Origin: Deltaproteobacteria bacterium
GTDB lineage: Bacteria > Desulfobacterota > Dissulfuribacteria > Dissulfuribacterales > UBA3076
Direction of reading: 5' to 3'
Assembly (NCBI GenBank): GCA_030618205.1
Contig: JAUXDR010000025.1
Location: 1 to 8,818 of the forward strand
DNA length: 8,818 bases
Positions 7,601 to 8,818 of the stretch are shown here, piece after piece (position 1 is the stretch's first letter; each line of letters starts with the position of its first letter). A model generated the notes under the pieces. It had not been told where the DNA came from and did not search any database. It worked only from the letters and a program-made list of their open reading frames with translations. Made by a program: the position numbers and the translations under genes.

Positions 7601-7761
7601 GGTAAGCGTTCACAGGGCACCGCATCTGCTTTGTTGTCGGGCACTTGAAGTACAGGGAGTACGTCTGCGCACCCTCCGCCTCGCATCTGCAGCACCCTGT
7701 AAACGCTTACAGTTCGGTGGGTTGCGGTAAAAAGGGCATTGTAATCCCGTGAACAGTTACC
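7601..7761. repeat. Structured intergenic element with three related arms (REP/MITE-like or ncRNA candidate)
   Basis: Arm 1 is GGTAAGCGTTCACAGGG at 7601-7617. Arm 2, CCCTGTAAACGCTTAC at 7695-7710, is its reverse complement with a single mismatch over 16 bases, giving a 109-bp inverted-repeat unit. Arm 3, CCCGTGAACAGTTACC at 7746-7761, is also an imperfect reverse complement of arm 1 (GGTAA, GTTCAC and GGG all pair). Inside, CGCATCTGC occurs twice in direct orientation (7621-7629 and 7682-7690), and a small GTAC/GTAC inverted pair lies around 7650-7662. No frame or transposase is present. It resembles the short non-autonomous palindromic repeats common between genes in this type of genome, but the copy number cannot be seen here. 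Confidence 0.6.
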
Positions 7762-7806
7762 TTGCCTTGATACTAAAGTATTTTTTCAGATTCATCCAGC
7801 CTTGTT

Positions 7807-7838
7807 TTTTCGTGTTTTCGTACTTTCGTGTTTTCGTG
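7807..7838 (+). repeat. TTTTCGTG octamer tandem array
   Basis: Four consecutive 8-bp units: TTTTCGTG, TTTTCGTA, CTTTCGTG, TTTTCGTG. They end 79 bp before the ATG of the DUF1178 gene and are oriented with it. Period, T-rich start and the GTG core match the array in front of thyX when each is read in the direction of its downstream gene. Confidence 0.8.
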
Positions 7839-7917
7839 ATTGATTTTTAGTAATTATTTTTCATGCTCAGGGGTTCGGATTGCGTTTCCATTCACAAAAT
7901 GTTATCAATTTTACATT

Positions 7918-8340
7918 ATGATAGCCTTTGATTTGCGTTGTGACCAAGATCATACTTTTGAAGCTTGGTTTCAGGATGGGGAGGCGTTTGAGACACAGAA
8001 GGAGAAGGGTCTGCTGACTTGTCCCGTCTGTGGCAGTAATAATGTCCAGAAAACCCCCTCTATAGTTGCAGTATGCACCAGGTCCGTCGGCAAAGACGGC
8101 GACACCTCGGAAGCGGCCTTGAATGAGATGCTGAATAAGCTCTACACTGTGGTGAAAAAAAATACAGAAGACGTAGGGACGGCATTTGCGCAAGAGGCCC
8201 TCAAGATACATTACGGTGTGACTGAAAACCGTAACATAAGGGGTGTTGCTACACCAGAGGAAGAAAAAACTCTGAAGGAAGAAGGAATTTCCTTTATGAA
8301 AATACCAGTACCGGAAAAAACCTCTACAAAGGGTCATTGA
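7918..8340 (+). CDS. DUF1178 family small protein with a CxxC zinc-ribbon-like N terminus
   Basis: 140 residues starting MIAFDLRCDQDHTFEAW, the characteristic opening of DUF1178 proteins, whose function is unknown. C8, H12, C35 and C38 (the last two in CPVCGS) form a likely metal site of the rubredoxin/zinc-ribbon kind. The C-terminal half carries the other conserved stretch, including VGTAFAQEALKIHYG (about 91-105), IRGVATPEEE and EEGISFMKIPVP. The length is typical of the family. The frame is open upstream to a TTG at 7840, but the family start at 7918 is clear. No good Shine-Dalgarno sequence precedes it. It is followed after 7 bp by the FKBP gene on the same strand, so the pair is probably co-transcribed. 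Family call is firm; role unknown, cytoplasmic by absence of a signal peptide. Confidence 0.92.
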   Translation: MIAFDLRCDQDHTFEAWFQDGEAFETQKEKGLLTCPVCGSNNVQKTPSIVAVCTRSVGKDGDTSEAALNEMLNKLYTVVKKNTEDVGTAFAQEALKIHYGVTENRNIRGVATPEEEKTLKEEGISFMKIPVPEKTSTKGH

Positions 8341-8347
8341 AGCAACC

Positions 8348-8818
8348 ATGGATATGACAAAAAAGGTTCTACTCCGTGTAGAACATGGAAGACTGGTGGA
8401 AATGGAATACCAGGTCAGGCTATCCTCGGGAAAAGTAGTGGATTCCTCCGAAAAGTCGGGGGGACCGGTAACCTTTGTATGCGGAAAGGGTAATTTCCCA
8501 AAACCTGTTGAGGAAAATATTGTCGGGCTTGCTCCTGGAGAAAGAAAGGTAATATTTGTCCCTCCAAACTACACCTATGGGCGCTATGATCCCGGGAAGG
8601 TATCACTGGTGGCCATTGAAAGGATTTCAGGAAAAGTGGAAGTGGGCAAGGTAGTCAAGGCCCCTGACGAATTTGGCTTAAGACAACCAGCTATTGTCAA
8701 GTCCATCTGGGAAAGCGCCATGATGTTAGACTTTAACCATCCCCTGGCCGGCAAGACCCTGCATTTTGAAGTATTTGTAAAAGATGTCCGCATTACCACG
8801 ACGCAAAAGGATAATTAG
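8348..8818 (+). CDS. SlyD-like FKBP-type peptidyl-prolyl cis-trans isomerase
   Basis: 156 residues, complete; the TAG stop is the last codon of the window. SlyD-type enzymes isomerise X-Pro bonds and act as folding chaperones through an inserted flap (IF) domain. Seen: the FKBP first half with YQVRLSSGKVVDSS (21-34), PVTFVCGKGNF (40-50), EENIVGLAPGE (55-65) and VPPNYTYGRYDP (71-82). An IF-like insert (about 83-128) follows, and then the hallmark return strand DFNHPLAGKTLHFEV (128-142). The His/Cys-rich metal-binding tail of Escherichia coli SlyD is absent; the protein ends TTQKDN. GNFPKPVE replaces the usual G.g.liPg.E-type loop. An alternative ATG two codons later (8354) is possible, and neither start has a strong RBS. 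No signal peptide, so cytoplasmic. It lies 7 bp after the DUF1178 gene. Confidence 0.9.
   Translation: MDMTKKVLLRVEHGRLVEMEYQVRLSSGKVVDSSEKSGGPVTFVCGKGNFPKPVEENIVGLAPGERKVIFVPPNYTYGRYDPGKVSLVAIERISGKVEVGKVVKAPDEFGLRQPAIVKSIWESAMMLDFNHPLAGKTLHFEVFVKDVRITTTQKDN

Larger units (their letters stand above)
7469..7917. other. Divergent intergenic region (449 bp) with promoter, palindromic element and octamer array
   Basis: This is the only long stretch without a gene. It separates the minus-strand block from the plus-strand pair. From left to right it contains the TPR gene leader and likely promoter (to ~7557), a 161-bp structured element (7601-7761), an AT-rich spacer, the TTTTCGTG array (7807-7838) and an AT-rich leader before the DUF1178 gene. 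No convincing plus-strand promoter or reading frame was found in it. Confidence 0.75.

Noticed and set aside
7770..7786. ATACT/AGTAT hairpin followed by a T-run as a plus-strand terminator
   Set aside because: The stem is five AT-rich pairs with a two-base loop, too weak for a real terminator, and no gene lies immediately upstream on the plus strand.
7840..7917. 26-residue N-terminal extension of the DUF1178 protein from a TTG codon
   Set aside because: The extension is AT-rich, lacks a ribosome binding site and begins at the end of the octamer array. The family consistently starts at the MIxFDLRC motif, here ATG 7918.
7867..8349. 160-codon open frame on the minus strand opposite the DUF1178 gene
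   Set aside because: It is antisense to a recognised protein family, has no recognisable domain and a composition typical of a shadow frame.

Overview
The window looks like part of a chromosome from a moderately AT-rich Gram-negative bacterium, most likely of the Desulfobacterota (former Deltaproteobacteria). That placement is inference. It rests on the overall style of the proteins (DUF1178 next to a SlyD-type FKBP, a long-insert ThyX, a membrane sugar-1-phosphate transferase with an RDHTSHR motif, an exported TPR protein) and on short degenerate octamer arrays between genes. No rRNA or other taxonomic marker is present. No phage, insertion sequence, CRISPR array, tRNA or rRNA gene was seen.

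Positions 1-7468 hold five genes, all on the minus strand. In transcription order they are: an 836-residue exported TPR protein (4958-7468), an extended SDR sugar-nucleotide epimerase/dehydratase (3914-4879), a polyprenyl-phosphate sugar-1-phosphate transferase fused to a second membrane plus Rossmann module (1984-3912), an M18 metallo-aminopeptidase (573-2006), and the N-terminal part of a flavin-dependent thymidylate synthase ThyX (1-536, running off the left edge). The epimerase and transferase are joined by a TAGTATG stop/start, and the transferase and aminopeptidase overlap by 23 bp, so these three are very probably one transcript. The TPR and epimerase genes are 78 bp apart. The first three genes fit a surface-polysaccharide function: making or altering an activated sugar, loading the first sugar phosphate onto a lipid carrier, and an exported scaffold. 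The last two are housekeeping genes that appear to have been captured downstream.

Positions 7469-7917 form the only long gene-free stretch (449 bp) and separate the minus-strand block from a plus-strand pair. It holds a plausible promoter for the TPR gene, a 161-bp element with three related arms that can pair in two mutually exclusive ways, and a short TTTTCGTG octamer array.

Positions 7918-8818 hold two closely spaced plus-strand genes: a small DUF1178 zinc-ribbon-like protein and a SlyD-like FKBP-type peptidyl-prolyl isomerase whose stop codon is the last three bases of the window.

The points most worth following up are the three-armed palindromic element, the two octamer arrays that share period, consensus and polarity relative to the downstream gene, and the transferase/PglF-like fusion that lacks the catalytic SDR domain.
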